Positions 43,494 through 53,290 of a stretch of DNA of 64,000 nucleotides are shown here, piece after piece. A program made the translations under genes and the position numbers. The DNA is from Vibrio sinensis (lineage in GTDB: Bacteria > Pseudomonadota > Gammaproteobacteria > Enterobacterales > Vibrionaceae): positions 186,001 through 250,000 of the forward strand of contig NZ_QVMU01000001.1 of the NCBI RefSeq assembly GCF_003605645.1. Direction: 5' to 3'. The notes below the pieces were generated by a model, which worked only from the letters and a program-made list of their open reading frames with translations, did no database searches and had not been told where the DNA came from. How positions within the stretch are numbered: the stretch's first letter is position 1; every line of letters starts with the position of its first letter.

Positions 43494-44675
43494 ATGAAAA
43501 ATCAATCAACGCGTTCACTGATACTGCTCTCATTAGTGTTTTTTAGTTGGGGTGTACTTACATCAGCCAACAGTATTCTAGTACCTCATTTTCAGGCTCT
43601 CTTTTCTCTGACTTATCAGCAATCCATGTTAGTGCAGTTGGCATTCTATATTGCGCCATTTACAGTCAGTATTCCTACTTCTATTTGTATGGCTAAGCGA
43701 GGCTATAAATTTAGCTTAGGTGGCGCATTGGGCCTGACAGTTATGGGGTGCCTCAGTCTCTATACCACGCTCTCCGTATTAAGTTTTACCGGGGCTTTAG
43801 TCTCTGTATTTGTGGTGGCGATGGGAGTCGCAGCATTACAAGTGGTGGCGAATCCTTATGTAACAATCACTGGTGAAAGCCATGCAGCAACGCGTCGTTT
43901 GACAATAGCATCAACGCTCAACTCTACGGGTACAACATTGGGACCCGTATTGCTGGCTATTGCGATGGTTACCGTTGGTGTGGCGAATATTTATCTTCTG
44001 TTGGCTTTGGTGATAGCGACCATCGCACTGTTGATTTATCGCTCTGCGCTGGTGGATGTTACACCGAAGCAGCAAATGAAAGTGTCGGCACATTTAGGTA
44101 ATTTAGCTAAACAGCCGCAGTTTTTGTTTGGCGCGTTGATGATCTTTACCTATGTGGGCGTCGAGGTGGCTGTCGGGACAGTCACTATTAGCTATCTATC
44201 GGATTCTAATATTGCAGGCTTAAGCGCAGCAACAGCGACGACGTTAATGAGTTTGTATTGGGCTGGTTCGTTAGTCGGAAGAATGGCATACAGTTGGTTG
44301 GCAAATCGTTATCAACCACTTAGAACACTATTATTTGGAGCGCTGTGTGCGATGAGTTTAATTGTGTTCGCGATGTGCAGTGGTTCCTTTAGCGGAGGCA
44401 TCGCCTTGGTCATGGTAGGATTATGTAATTCGTTTATGTATCCAATCATTTTTTCTCGCGCGATTGAAAATTTGGGTGAATCTACCGCGGCAGCCTCGGC
44501 AATCTTAATTATGTGCGGTATTGGTGGTGGGGTGGTTCCTATGTTGCAAGCCAGTACCATTGCGTCGTTGGGAGTCGTGTATAGTTATGTCGTTCCAATG
44601 TTCGGGTACATGGCAATCGCAGGGTTTGCGTGGCTATCGAGTTCATCGATGACTCGAGAAATGACCCAAGCGTAA
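43494..44675 (+). CDS. FHS-type (fucose permease-like) MFS sugar transporter
   Basis: A 393-residue MFS carrier with about twelve hydrophobic segments. The ALQVVANPYVT motif in helix 4 is characteristic of the fucose-galactose-glucose:H+ symporter (FHS) family, as is the first-helix FFSWGVLTSANSILVPHF. It probably takes up a monosaccharide released by the neighbouring enzymes. AGGAGG lies 28 bp from the ATG with a hairpin between, an unusual spacing. It is the last gene of the plus-strand cluster. Confidence 0.87.
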   Translation: MKNQSTRSLILLSLVFFSWGVLTSANSILVPHFQALFSLTYQQSMLVQLAFYIAPFTVSIPTSICMAKRGYKFSLGGALGLTVMGCLSLYTTLSVLSFTGALVSVFVVAMGVAALQVVANPYVTITGESHAATRRLTIASTLNSTGTTLGPVLLAIAMVTVGVANIYLLLALVIATIALLIYRSALVDVTPKQQMKVSAHLGNLAKQPQFLFGALMIFTYVGVEVAVGTVTISYLSDSNIAGLSAATATTLMSLYWAGSLVGRMAYSWLANRYQPLRTLLFGALCAMSLIVFAMCSGSFSGGIALVMVGLCNSFMYPIIFSRAIENLGESTAAASAILIMCGIGGGVVPMLQASTIASLGVVYSYVVPMFGYMAIAGFAWLSSSSMTREMTQA

Positions 44676-44681
44676 TCTGAG

Positions 44682-44716
44682 AACAATAAACCTCGATTGC
44701 TCGAGGTTTATTGTTT
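44682..44716. terminator. bidirectional rho-independent terminator
   Basis: A perfect 15-bp inverted repeat (AACAATAAACCTCGA, loop TTGC, TCGAGGTTTATTGTT) separates the convergent MFS and GH53 genes. Confidence 0.9.
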
Positions 44717-44769
44717 ATGCGTATTTTCCAGTAATTTTTATCTTCTAAGAGACAACATTGACTTGGCTA

Positions 44770-46308
44770 TCAGTTTTTTATGAGCTGCCAATGTTGGTTC
44801 CAACCTCCATTATCAACCCATTGAATAGCCGTTGCACCATCTTGAGTTGATGCTTGGTTAATATCTAAAAGCTTGCCGCTATGACGGTTGATGATTTTGT
44901 AGTAACCCCCATCGATTTGCTGCAATGTCCATTGTTGGCTGTGGTGTTCGCTTGCTGTCATCTGAACAGTTTGGGCTGCATCATCGGTTGAATTCGCTTC
45001 AATATCGAAGCGTTTTTTACTTCGATCATTAACAATATAGTAATACCCGTTTTCGAGTTCGACGAGCGTAAAGTGCTGGCTACCCCAGCCATCATAACCA
45101 TATTGTTCGATATATGCGCCATCGTGCATTGAGCCACTACGTACATTAAGCGCTTTACCGCTATTACGGTTAATAATACGATAGCGTTCAGTTTGTTCTG
45201 GTGGTAGCAATGCGTCATCAAATGCATCTAATGCGATGGTGAATTTTAATACTTTGTCATCTATTTTTTGAGTCGCGCCGAGTGAGTAACTATCAGGAAG
45301 CACGCTCGAATGAGCGGCAGGCTCCCAATAAAAGACTCCCAGTCCTTTTTGGTTTGGTACTGCTTTAACAGCATCAATGGTTTCTTTTACTGTCCAGTAA
45401 CTATCTGTTGGGTTCGATTCTGCGCCACCCGTTTCTACAACCATGACTTCTTTGTTATATCTTGTCGCCATATCATTGAGGTTGGTTGATAAAGCATCTA
45501 TCACGTTCCAATAATCTTGACCTAACCAATAAGGGTAAAACGAAAAACCAAGGATATCGGTTTTACCGCCATGAGTGGTTAAGAAGCTATCGAAAAACCA
45601 ACGAGACTTTGCATTATCGGTTCCTTTAGAAAGGTGAGTGATCACTTTAGAAGTTGGGCTAATTGCTTTAACGGCATCATAACCAGCATTGAGCATCAAG
45701 GTTAAATTTGCAAAATTGCTAGGGCTTCCGTCAGGTAATAGAATCCCATTTTCAATTTCGTTACCTACTTGTACCCATTCTGGAATGACGCCTTCAGCGA
45801 TCAAATCTGTCATAACGCCTAAAGTGTGGTTAGAAATCGCTTCAACTAATTGAGTCACATTCATACCGACCCACGCAGCCGGTTTATATTGGATGGCAGG
45901 ATCAGCAAACACGTCGCTGTAATGGAAATCGACCATAATCCGCATGCCTAATTGTTTCGCTCGCTTGGCAGCTTCTATAACGCGCACTTTATCGGTATAG
46001 CCAAGCATGGTCCAAGTGGTGTTATTTTTGTGCCAATAAGCGCTCGGATCGGGGTTAACAAAAACGCGTAAACGTACGGAGTTAATGCCATGGTCTTTGA
46101 GTATGATTAGTGGGTCACTGGCTTCACCATTGTCGTTTTGCCATGTGACGCCCTCATCTTGTAACTGTTTTATCCAACCAATATCGGCGCCGTATGCGAA
46201 GTTATCATGTTTATTAATTGGGTTTTCTAGTGCATAGGTTGGGCTTAAGAGCAGCAACGAAAATGAGGATAAAATAATATATCTAAATAGTCGGTACAGG
46301 TATTTCAT
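44770..46308 (-). CDS. GH53 endo-beta-1,4-galactanase with C-terminal ricin-type (CBM13) module
   Basis: A 512-residue secreted enzyme. A signal peptide (about 1-26) precedes a GH53 catalytic domain (about 34-360) with the acid/base E184 (VQVGNEIENG) and nucleophile E292 (VVETGG). Residues about 372-512 form a ricin B-type trefoil with three repeats built on INRNSGK / NDRSKK / INRHSGK and the QW strands. GH53 cuts beta-1,4-galactan side chains of pectin (compare GanB of Bacillus). The downstream-oriented porin, ABC importer and GH2 take over the products. The gene has its own promoter region, with a shared 15-bp motif at 46367. Confidence 0.93.
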   Translation of the reverse strand: MKYLYRLFRYIILSSFSLLLLSPTYALENPINKHDNFAYGADIGWIKQLQDEGVTWQNDNGEASDPLIILKDHGINSVRLRVFVNPDPSAYWHKNNTTWTMLGYTDKVRVIEAAKRAKQLGMRIMVDFHYSDVFADPAIQYKPAAWVGMNVTQLVEAISNHTLGVMTDLIAEGVIPEWVQVGNEIENGILLPDGSPSNFANLTLMLNAGYDAVKAISPTSKVITHLSKGTDNAKSRWFFDSFLTTHGGKTDILGFSFYPYWLGQDYWNVIDALSTNLNDMATRYNKEVMVVETGGAESNPTDSYWTVKETIDAVKAVPNQKGLGVFYWEPAAHSSVLPDSYSLGATQKIDDKVLKFTIALDAFDDALLPPEQTERYRIINRNSGKALNVRSGSMHDGAYIEQYGYDGWGSQHFTLVELENGYYYIVNDRSKKRFDIEANSTDDAAQTVQMTASEHHSQQWTLQQIDGGYYKIINRHSGKLLDINQASTQDGATAIQWVDNGGWNQHWQLIKN

Positions 46309-46366
46309 GATATATCCTTGTATCAGTTGTTATTGTGGTATCTCATCAGAATATAAATAAAAAATA

Positions 46367-46381
46367 GGTAAATAATTAGAA
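46367..46381. promoter_or_regulatory. GGAAATAATTAGGAA-like motif, copy B
   Basis: GGTAAATAATTAGAA, two mismatches from the consensus, lies 59-73 bp upstream of the GH53 start. The 315-bp gap otherwise holds only an inverted repeat (ACGAAAGAG/CTCTTTCGT, 46441-46468) that may end the porin transcript. Confidence 0.35.
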
Positions 46382-46623
46382 AATATAAGATGTTTTATTT
46401 GAACGGTATCAAATTGTTGATATTTACCTCTCATGGTTAAACGAAAGAGCACATACGTACTCTTTCGTTATCGTTAGGTGTTGGGTTATATGAGATGTTA
46501 TTAATATATCTACAGGGTAGTGTGTCTAAATGAATATTATAAATTTAGCTGTTAATATTCCTAAATAGTTCTATTTAGTGTTCGATGTGTTTATTGTGAA
46601 TCTAAATGTTTACTTATCTCTCT

Positions 46624-47913
46624 TTACCACCATGCTTCCCACATCGCGCCAACACTTAGTGTGTCTTGTTTTACGCTTGACGTGCCTTGCACTGAATTAT
46701 CTACGTCACCGACAGTGGTGTAGAAGCGAAGCATTGGTCGGCTTCCTGGTAAACCACCCCATGAAATATTTTGTGATAAGGTGACTTTCCAACCGCTTTT
46801 TTCATCACCATTTTTGTGATCTTCTAAGGCATATCCAGTTTCTAGCCAAGTGGAATGGATGTTGTTCCATTGATAGGTTGGCCGAACAATCACTGAGTAT
46901 TCATTTCTTTCATCTGCGTCTGAACCAGAAACATTTTTGTAAGATGTTAGGTATTCGACAGCAAATGGTTCTGTCACATTTACCGCTCCCTCGAAACTTG
47001 CATACAATGCTTGAACATCCCCGCTGAGGTTGAATACAGAGCTATCAGCGCCGTCAGCATAGCGTACGATCAATTTAGCTGCTGGGCTGAAATCAAGTTG
47101 TGATGCTAGTTGCCATGCTGTCTCATTGTTTACATCAGGAGAGCCTACTGTTACGGCCTCATCTGACGCAAAGCCATAGTTTGCGAACAGAGCAATGTTG
47201 GCGCCACCAAGTTCAATACCATGAAGTTTGGATGTGAGGGCATATCGACCAGTATCATTACCCAATGCACCGCCATCACCGTAATCGACTTGTCCTATAA
47301 AGCCAAAGTCAAACTTAGTACCAGCTAAGTTTAGATTATAGAATCCACCACCTTGACCGTCATGGTCCATCCACGCGTAGTCATTGAGGCTTTGTTTTGG
47401 ACGCTGATGGAAGTCACGACCAGCCCATACATAGAGATCCGGTTGGCTTTCAAAAATATTGGTGACGCCCGCATAGGCTTTTTTTAAGCTCAGTCCGCCC
47501 GGAGAGTCCCATTGGTCGACGCCCCATTGATCTATCATAAACGCGACATCCCAAATCGGGCCGTCGTCATTGCTGAAGACTTTAGCAAATTGGAATTCAC
47601 CGCCGTTGGCTTCATTTCCAAGGCGTCCAGTGGCAACGCCTGTAGTGCCGACTTGGACGTAACGTTGATCGCCAGCTGAGTAATGAGCGCCATAACGAGC
47701 ATAGCCAGAAAAGACAATACCGAGTGGTATTTCTAAATCCGGAGTTAATACCATTGGCTGTTGGTTATCGGCATAACTCAAGTCGATTTTAGCTTCGAGT
47801 TCTTGTACGCGTTTGGTTAGTTCTTCAATATTTTCGCTAGAAGCAGAGATAGAAAAGGAAGCAATAATTGTGGTCACTGCAAGTGCGACAGATGATAACT
47901 TACATTTATTCAT
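46624..47913 (-). CDS. LamB-like maltoporin family outer-membrane porin
   Basis: A 429-residue protein with a signal peptide (about 1-25), a short coiled-coil stalk (ENIEELTKRVQELEAKI), then LamB-family barrel strands (IPLGIVFSGYARYGAHYS; NGGEFQFAKVF; VWAGRDFHQRP) and a C-terminal WEAWW. LamB-family porins pass oligosaccharides along an aromatic slide. Between the galactanase and the ABC importer genes, it should admit galacto-oligosaccharides. It has a separate promoter region, since a terminator at 48074 ends the upstream operon and a copy of the shared motif lies at 47988. Confidence 0.9.
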   Translation of the reverse strand: MNKCKLSSVALAVTTIIASFSISASSENIEELTKRVQELEAKIDLSYADNQQPMVLTPDLEIPLGIVFSGYARYGAHYSAGDQRYVQVGTTGVATGRLGNEANGGEFQFAKVFSNDDGPIWDVAFMIDQWGVDQWDSPGGLSLKKAYAGVTNIFESQPDLYVWAGRDFHQRPKQSLNDYAWMDHDGQGGGFYNLNLAGTKFDFGFIGQVDYGDGGALGNDTGRYALTSKLHGIELGGANIALFANYGFASDEAVTVGSPDVNNETAWQLASQLDFSPAAKLIVRYADGADSSVFNLSGDVQALYASFEGAVNVTEPFAVEYLTSYKNVSGSDADERNEYSVIVRPTYQWNNIHSTWLETGYALEDHKNGDEKSGWKVTLSQNISWGGLPGSRPMLRFYTTVGDVDNSVQGTSSVKQDTLSVGAMWEAWW

Positions 47914-47987
47914 TTCTAATTATTCCTTTAAAGAAAGTTGTACAAATAATATGGCTGCTTAACATGGCTATTTAACCAAATTAATAA

Positions 47988-48002
47988 GGAAATATTTAGG
48001 AA
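47988..48002. promoter_or_regulatory. GGAAATAATTAGGAA-like motif, copy C
   Basis: GGAAATATTTAGGAA, one mismatch from the consensus, lies 75-89 bp upstream of the LamB-like gene start. Confidence 0.4.
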
Positions 48003-48073
48003 ATAAAGCGGGAAGAAAATGATCTTATTCAAATGATAGTTATTTTATTCTTTATTTATTGATGGTTCAAAAC

Positions 48074-48098
48074 AAAAAAGCACCGCGAATGCAGTGCT
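48074..48098 (-). terminator. rho-independent terminator of the galactoside ABC operon
   Basis: On the minus strand AGCACTGC, loop ATTC and GCGGTGCT (one wobble) are followed by six T residues, about 40 bp after the ATPase stop. Confidence 0.88.
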
Positions 48099-48138
48099 GT
48101 GATAAAAGAAGATTATGGGCTAATTAAATCGTTTTAGT

Positions 48139-49221
48139 TTAATTTATTCTCAGTCCTTTCTCATCAAAAAAATGACAATCGTTACTTTGACAGGTCAATT
48201 TAACATCGCTGTAAGCTTTAAGATCAATATCACCAGTTAAATGGACTTTAAAGTCATTGACCCCAGCAAAATTACCAAACATATAGGTTGCATTCCCTAA
48301 ACGTTCACTTACTTCGTTTTGAATCACAAAGTGGACATCACCATCACATTCAGTTTTCAAATGCTCAGGGCGGATTCCCAGCGTGATTTTTTGTCCGACA
48401 TTGATATTGGCCAGATTGCGCTGCACAGTTATCGTTTCACATTGATTAATCTGTATATTGATTTGGTTATCGTTAATAGACTGAACTACACCAGGTAAGA
48501 AATTCATTCTAGGGCTACCAATGAACCCAGCAACGAATAGATTGATTGGATAATGGTAGAGTTCCAAAGGGCTGCCGACTTGTTCAATCATCCCTTTGTT
48601 TAGCACCACAATTTTGTCAGCTAAGGTCATGGCTTCTACTTGATCATGAGTAACATAAATCATGGTGTTACCCATGTCTTGATGCAGTCTTGCAATCTGT
48701 AAACGCATCTCTACTCGAAGTTCCGCATCAAGGTTTGATAGGGGTTCGTCAAACAGGAACACCTTAGGTTCCCTTACGATGGCCCTGCCAATCGCGACAC
48801 GTTGCCGTTGCCCCCCGGACAGCTGCTTTGGTGTTCGGTCTAATAAACTTTCGAGCTGTAATGTTTTCGCGGCTTTTTGGACTAGAGCTTCAATCTCTTG
48901 CTTGGGATGCCCTGTCATTTTTAAGCCAAAGCCCATGTTTTCAGCCACAGTCATATGAGGGTACAAAGCGTAAGATTGGAACACCATTGCTATTTTTCTT
49001 GATGCCGGGTCACAATCGTTAACAAGTTCTTTATCAATGTAGAGTTCGCCCTCTGTAATATCTTCCAAACCGGCAATCATTCTTAGTAAGGTCGACTTAC
49101 CACAGCCTGATGGGCCAACAAATACCACAAACTCGCCTGAATCGATCGTCAGGTCGATGTTATGGATTGTCTGTATTTTTCCGTAACGTTTGACAATTTG
49201 ATTTAATTTAACATCAGCCAT
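48139..49221 (-). CDS. carbohydrate ABC importer ATPase (MalK/MsmX/UgpC-like)
   Basis: A 360-residue ATPase with Walker A (GPSGCGKST), Q-loop, signature LSGGQRQR, Walker B ([13 protein letters not shown]) and the H-loop in YVTHDQ, then a C-terminal regulatory beta domain (TOBE-like, about 235-360; GIRPEHL). It powers the two permeases downstream of the binding protein. I chose the ATG at 49221, which has a GAGG site and overlaps the GH2 stop by 8 bp; the open frame extends to 49293 without a better start. It is the last gene of the operon. Confidence 0.93.
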   Translation of the reverse strand: MADVKLNQIVKRYGKIQTIHNIDLTIDSGEFVVFVGPSGCGKSTLLRMIAGLEDITEGELYIDKELVNDCDPASRKIAMVFQSYALYPHMTVAENMGFGLKMTGHPKQEIEALVQKAAKTLQLESLLDRTPKQLSGGQRQRVAIGRAIVREPKVFLFDEPLSNLDAELRVEMRLQIARLHQDMGNTMIYVTHDQVEAMTLADKIVVLNKGMIEQVGSPLELYHYPINLFVAGFIGSPRMNFLPGVVQSINDNQINIQINQCETITVQRNLANINVGQKITLGIRPEHLKTECDGDVHFVIQNEVSERLGNATYMFGNFAGVNDFKVHLTGDIDLKAYSDVKLTCQSNDCHFFDEKGLRIN

Positions 49222-51508
49222 GGTGAACCTCATTCGTCTTAGAGTGCTGTGATATAGGTTGAGCAATTGTGAGTGATAGAGTCTGCTGGCCAAAAATCTG
49301 GCTTGTCACTGTAATCGTTGCTTCTCCGGCTTGGTGAGCTTTAACCCATAAGCCGATTGCGCCGCCATCAAGCGCCAACATACTTGGTCCTATTAATGAC
49401 AAATTGTTGCTGGTGGAGACCGAAAGCACATCTTTACAGTAAGGAAGTAACTGTTGATGTTGATCCAGCGCTTTTATTGTGACGCGACAGGTATCAGAAC
49501 AATCAGCCATTAAATGAGAAGTTTGCAATGAAATAGAAAGCTCTGTTGGCTGTGGAGAAGCGGCTAGCTCCTTGCGCATAACGAGTTTTCCGTTGGTATA
49601 TCCACGAATGATAAGGTTGTTCCAAGTATGGCCCCAATCCCCTAGGGGCAAACTGCGCTGATTTAGTCGATCAACAATTACAGGAGGGTGAGGTAAATGT
49701 GGGAACCTAGCTCGATCAGGGTAGAAAGTTTCACAACGATCACTACCTAGCACTTCGATCTCAATACTGTCGCAATTGGTTAAGATCATTAGCGGTAAAG
49801 CGCTCGCCTCTGGACGGTCTCCACGAGTCCAGTAGGTGACTGGTTGTAATACAGTGTGTTGTTCTGGGTTCATTTGGCTGGCATAAACGCTCGCCGCGAA
49901 TTTTGGAATGCGAAATGCGTCCATGATGCCGTGATAGCAAATTTTATCGCCACTTCCAAAATCCTGATGCGTATTGTAATCAAACAGACACCAAGCAATG
50001 GCACCACTGATGTTTGGATTTGCAAAACTGGCATCTAAAACTCGAAGATGGCGAGTCACATGTTCGATTTGCCATGTTTCACAGTCTTGGCGCTTAGTTG
50101 GATACATATGGCCAGCATATTCGGTAATCATGTATGGAACTTGCTTATCAAGGCCTGTCACGTTTTGTGGACTGCGGACGGCGAGTACTCCATTTGGATT
50201 GAGTTGACTATCACTGAGGATAAAATCATTCATTGTGTAAACGTCTTCGAGAAACTCACTGTTTTGTATGCACCGTACCCCGCCAGTTTGGCGTGTTGAA
50301 TCGAGCGACTTAGCCAGTTGATTAGTGCGTAGATAGAAATCGTGATGATCCGCTGATTCATTAATGCGAACGCCCCATAAAATAATACTTGGGTGATTCC
50401 AGTCTCTTTCGATCATGGCTTGGACATTATCAACCGACTTATCTTGCCACTCTTGTTCGCCAACATGTTGCCAACCAGGGATCTCTTCGAAAACAAGTAG
50501 GCCAATCTCATCACATCGATCGAGGAAATCGGGTGATTGTGGGTAATGAGATGTTCTTACTAAATTGAACCCAAGTTCGTTTTTCACGATATCTGCGTCA
50601 TCTTGCTGAGCACGTTTACCCATGGCATAGCCAATGTAAGGAAAACTCTGATGACGATTGATCCCGACTAACTGAACTCTTTCTCCATTGAGATAGAAGC
50701 CATCGGTTCTAAATTCAGCTTCACGAAATCCTATTTGAGTTGTGTATGTATCAAGTTTTTCATTTGAAATAAGATCAACTTCAATGCGGTATAAATTCGG
50801 GTTGTCTATACCCCAAAGCTCGATAGCTTTTAAGCCATACGCCATGATGGTGACAGGTGTACTCACGGAGGGAACATGAACATGATCGGACTCGTAGATA
50901 GTCTGATTTTGCTTGTTAATTAACCGAAGTTGCAGCGCCAATGATTGGGCACTGTCATCAAACGATTCGAGAAAGACATTAACTCTCAAAGTAGGATCTA
51001 CGAGGACGTTATATGTTTCTACTTTTAAGTTTTTGATCCGCACTGATGAGTAAGTCGTGAGTGATACATCGCGATAGATACCCGGAAAACAGAGAAAGTC
51101 CAATTGTCCACCAAAAGGGGGAATTAATGGGTTTTCTAAGCCACTTAACGTCACTGAAATGAGGTTTTTACCCTCTTGGAGAAATGGCGAAATATTGACA
51201 TCAAAAGGCGTGAAACCATCACTATGTTGCGCTACCAGTTTTCCATTGACATAAACGTGGGCATCACACATCACACCTTCAAAGCGTAAAACACTAAATT
51301 GGTTGTTTTTGCTATCAGTCCACTCCAAAGGGTAGTGATAGGTATAATCGCCATGCAATGACGCTTCATCAAAGTAATTGAACGGTACGTCATGAGCGTT
51401 GTGTGGCAACTCTACGGATTGGTAGTTATCGACATTATCGAGAGAGGCAATCACATCGTGGCCACGACAAAAAAACCAGTTATTTCGAATGTTGTGAGAA
51501 TGACGCAT
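49214..51508 (-). CDS. GH2 beta-galactosidase
   Basis: A 764-residue cytoplasmic GH2 enzyme without a signal peptide. An N-terminal sugar-binding domain (about 1-160), an Ig-like domain (about 160-265) and a TIM barrel (about 265-560) are followed by C-terminal beta domains. The acid/base E384 (GVRINES) and nucleophile E463 (MITEYAGH) are in place. It should release galactose from imported galacto-oligosaccharides. In Bacillus gan operons this job belongs to a GH42 enzyme, so the family differs here. It starts at the last base of the permease stop. Confidence 0.9.
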   Translation of the reverse strand: MRHSHNIRNNWFFCRGHDVIASLDNVDNYQSVELPHNAHDVPFNYFDEASLHGDYTYHYPLEWTDSKNNQFSVLRFEGVMCDAHVYVNGKLVAQHSDGFTPFDVNISPFLQEGKNLISVTLSGLENPLIPPFGGQLDFLCFPGIYRDVSLTTYSSVRIKNLKVETYNVLVDPTLRVNVFLESFDDSAQSLALQLRLINKQNQTIYESDHVHVPSVSTPVTIMAYGLKAIELWGIDNPNLYRIEVDLISNEKLDTYTTQIGFREAEFRTDGFYLNGERVQLVGINRHQSFPYIGYAMGKRAQQDDADIVKNELGFNLVRTSHYPQSPDFLDRCDEIGLLVFEEIPGWQHVGEQEWQDKSVDNVQAMIERDWNHPSIILWGVRINESADHHDFYLRTNQLAKSLDSTRQTGGVRCIQNSEFLEDVYTMNDFILSDSQLNPNGVLAVRSPQNVTGLDKQVPYMITEYAGHMYPTKRQDCETWQIEHVTRHLRVLDASFANPNISGAIAWCLFDYNTHQDFGSGDKICYHGIMDAFRIPKFAASVYASQMNPEQHTVLQPVTYWTRGDRPEASALPLMILTNCDSIEIEVLGSDRCETFYPDRARFPHLPHPPVIVDRLNQRSLPLGDWGHTWNNLIIRGYTNGKLVMRKELAASPQPTELSISLQTSHLMADCSDTCRVTIKALDQHQQLLPYCKDVLSVSTSNNLSLIGPSMLALDGGAIGLWVKAHQAGEATITVTSQIFGQQTLSLTIAQPISQHSKTNEVHHG

Positions 51509-52320
51509 TATTTGATTGCTCCAGTCATACTCGCCACGAATTGTTTTTGCATGGCGAAGAAAATAAGTAAACTCGGGAGAGTGGCAACAACAGTTCCAAC
51601 CATAATTAACCCAAAATCAGGGGCATAGGCGGAGGCAAAGCTTGAAAGCACAAGGTTCATTGTTTTAAGTTCGTTTGATTGCAGAACGACCAGAGGCCAG
51701 AGAAATGAATTCCAAGACGCCATGAATACAATGATAAATGCGGCTGAATAACTTGAACGCATAATTGGAAAATAGACATATAAAAATATTTTCCATTCAG
51801 CAACGCCCTCGACACGAGCGGCATCGATTAATTCTCGGGGAAACGTCTTAGTACACTGTCTAAAATAGAAAATGATGAATGCCCCAGCGACAGTCGGCAT
51901 GATGACGGCAAAATGCGTATCCAACATGCCAGCTTTACCAAACATGGTGAATAGCGGAATTAGCAGTGCTGCAAAAGGAATCATCATAGTAGTCAGCAAT
52001 GCAACGTAAACGCGTTCACGGGTTTTACTGCTGTAGATTTCAAACGCATAGCCAGCAATAGAGCAAACAATAAGGGTTGAAATCGTACTGAGGAGCGCGA
52101 TTTTCGATGTATTGTAAAAAATTAACCCTAAATCAACTTGGCTTGTGAGTTTTTCGAGGTTCACAAATAATTGGTCGCCAAAAGAAAACTTACCCATATT
52201 GATATCACTGGTTTTGTTGGTGCTTGATACAAGCATCCAATAAAAAGGAAATAGGGATAAAAAGCTGACCAGTATTAAGAAAATATACATTGACGCATTA
52301 TATATTTTGCTACTTCTCAT
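51508..52320 (-). CDS. carbohydrate ABC transporter permease (MalG/GanQ-like)
   Basis: A 270-residue inner-membrane protein with six hydrophobic segments and the EAA loop DAARVEGVAEWKIFLYVYFPIMRS, which docks to the ATPase. The start MRSSKIYNASMYIFLILVSFLSLFPFYWML is typical of the MalG-type subunit. It pairs with the MalF-like permease whose stop it overlaps by one base. Confidence 0.93.
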   Translation of the reverse strand: MRSSKIYNASMYIFLILVSFLSLFPFYWMLVSSTNKTSDINMGKFSFGDQLFVNLEKLTSQVDLGLIFYNTSKIALLSTISTLIVCSIAGYAFEIYSSKTRERVYVALLTTMMIPFAALLIPLFTMFGKAGMLDTHFAVIMPTVAGAFIIFYFRQCTKTFPRELIDAARVEGVAEWKIFLYVYFPIMRSSYSAAFIIVFMASWNSFLWPLVVLQSNELKTMNLVLSSFASAYAPDFGLIMVGTVVATLPSLLIFFAMQKQFVASMTGAIK

Positions 52321-53198
52321 TATTTATCCCTCGCTATTTTAAACTGGAATAGGGCTAGGACGGCGGCAAAAACTACGATCACATATGAGACCGTCGCTGC
52401 GTATCCAAAGTTAGGCATAAACTTAAATGACAAGTTATAAATATACAGTGATAACGTCAGCGTTGAGTTCGCTGGGCCACCATTAGTAATGTTCATAACC
52501 TCATCGAATAACTGTAATGTCCCTATTGTTGAGGTGACAGTAGTAAATAGAATGACAGGTTTTAATAGTGGCACAGTGATAAAGAAGAACTGTTTTATTG
52601 GACTTACTCCGTCTATTCTTGCAGCTTCATAAATGGACTTATCGATATTTTGCATTGCTGATAAATAAAAGATCATGTTGTAGCCAGTCCAACGCCAAGT
52701 AATCGCGATGATGATGGTGACTTTTGCCCAGAAAGGATCGGCTAACCAAGGGATTGGCTTGTCGATGATATTTATAAGCAATAAAAATGAATTAATTACA
52801 CCATCAAGTTCGAACATACTTTTGAACAATATTGAATATGCAACTAATGAAGTAACACAAGGTAAAAATATCGCCAATCTAAATAATTGTTTATATTTTA
52901 GTTTTGGCGAATTCAAACAAGATGAAATAGCTAATGAAAGCAGGATCATAATAGGCACTTGAATGACCAAAAAACCTAATGTATTAAATAGAGCCTTTTT
53001 AAAGACTGGATCATAAAAGAGCCGTACAATATTGCCTAACCCCACAAATTCCATCACTACGCCACGGCCTGAATGAAAAGAAAGCCATAGGGATTTGAGA
53101 ATAGGGTAGACAGTCATAATGGCAATAAGGCTTACCGCAACGGCGACAAAAGCCCAGCCATTGATGTCGTATAGCCGACGTACTTTGGATTGATTCAT
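52320..53198 (-). CDS. carbohydrate ABC transporter permease (MalF/GanP-like)
   Basis: A 292-residue inner-membrane protein with six hydrophobic segments and the EAA loop EAARIDGVSPIKQFFFITVPLLKP. It is a short MalF-type subunit without the large periplasmic P2 loop, as in many oligosaccharide importers. A 92-bp gap with a small inverted repeat (GTTTC/GAAAC near 53255) separates it from the binding-protein gene, a common place for a stem that reduces downstream expression. Confidence 0.92.
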   Translation of the reverse strand: MNQSKVRRLYDINGWAFVAVAVSLIAIMTVYPILKSLWLSFHSGRGVVMEFVGLGNIVRLFYDPVFKKALFNTLGFLVIQVPIMILLSLAISSCLNSPKLKYKQLFRLAIFLPCVTSLVAYSILFKSMFELDGVINSFLLLINIIDKPIPWLADPFWAKVTIIIAITWRWTGYNMIFYLSAMQNIDKSIYEAARIDGVSPIKQFFFITVPLLKPVILFTTVTSTIGTLQLFDEVMNITNGGPANSTLTLSLYIYNLSFKFMPNFGYAATVSYVIVVFAAVLALFQFKIARDK

Positions 53199-53290
53199 TA
53201 TTTTTCCACCACAGAGAATGTGCAGCTTGATATGTCTACGCGATTTCAGATTGTTTCTATCTAATGGAAACTATCAAGCTGCTTTAAGGT

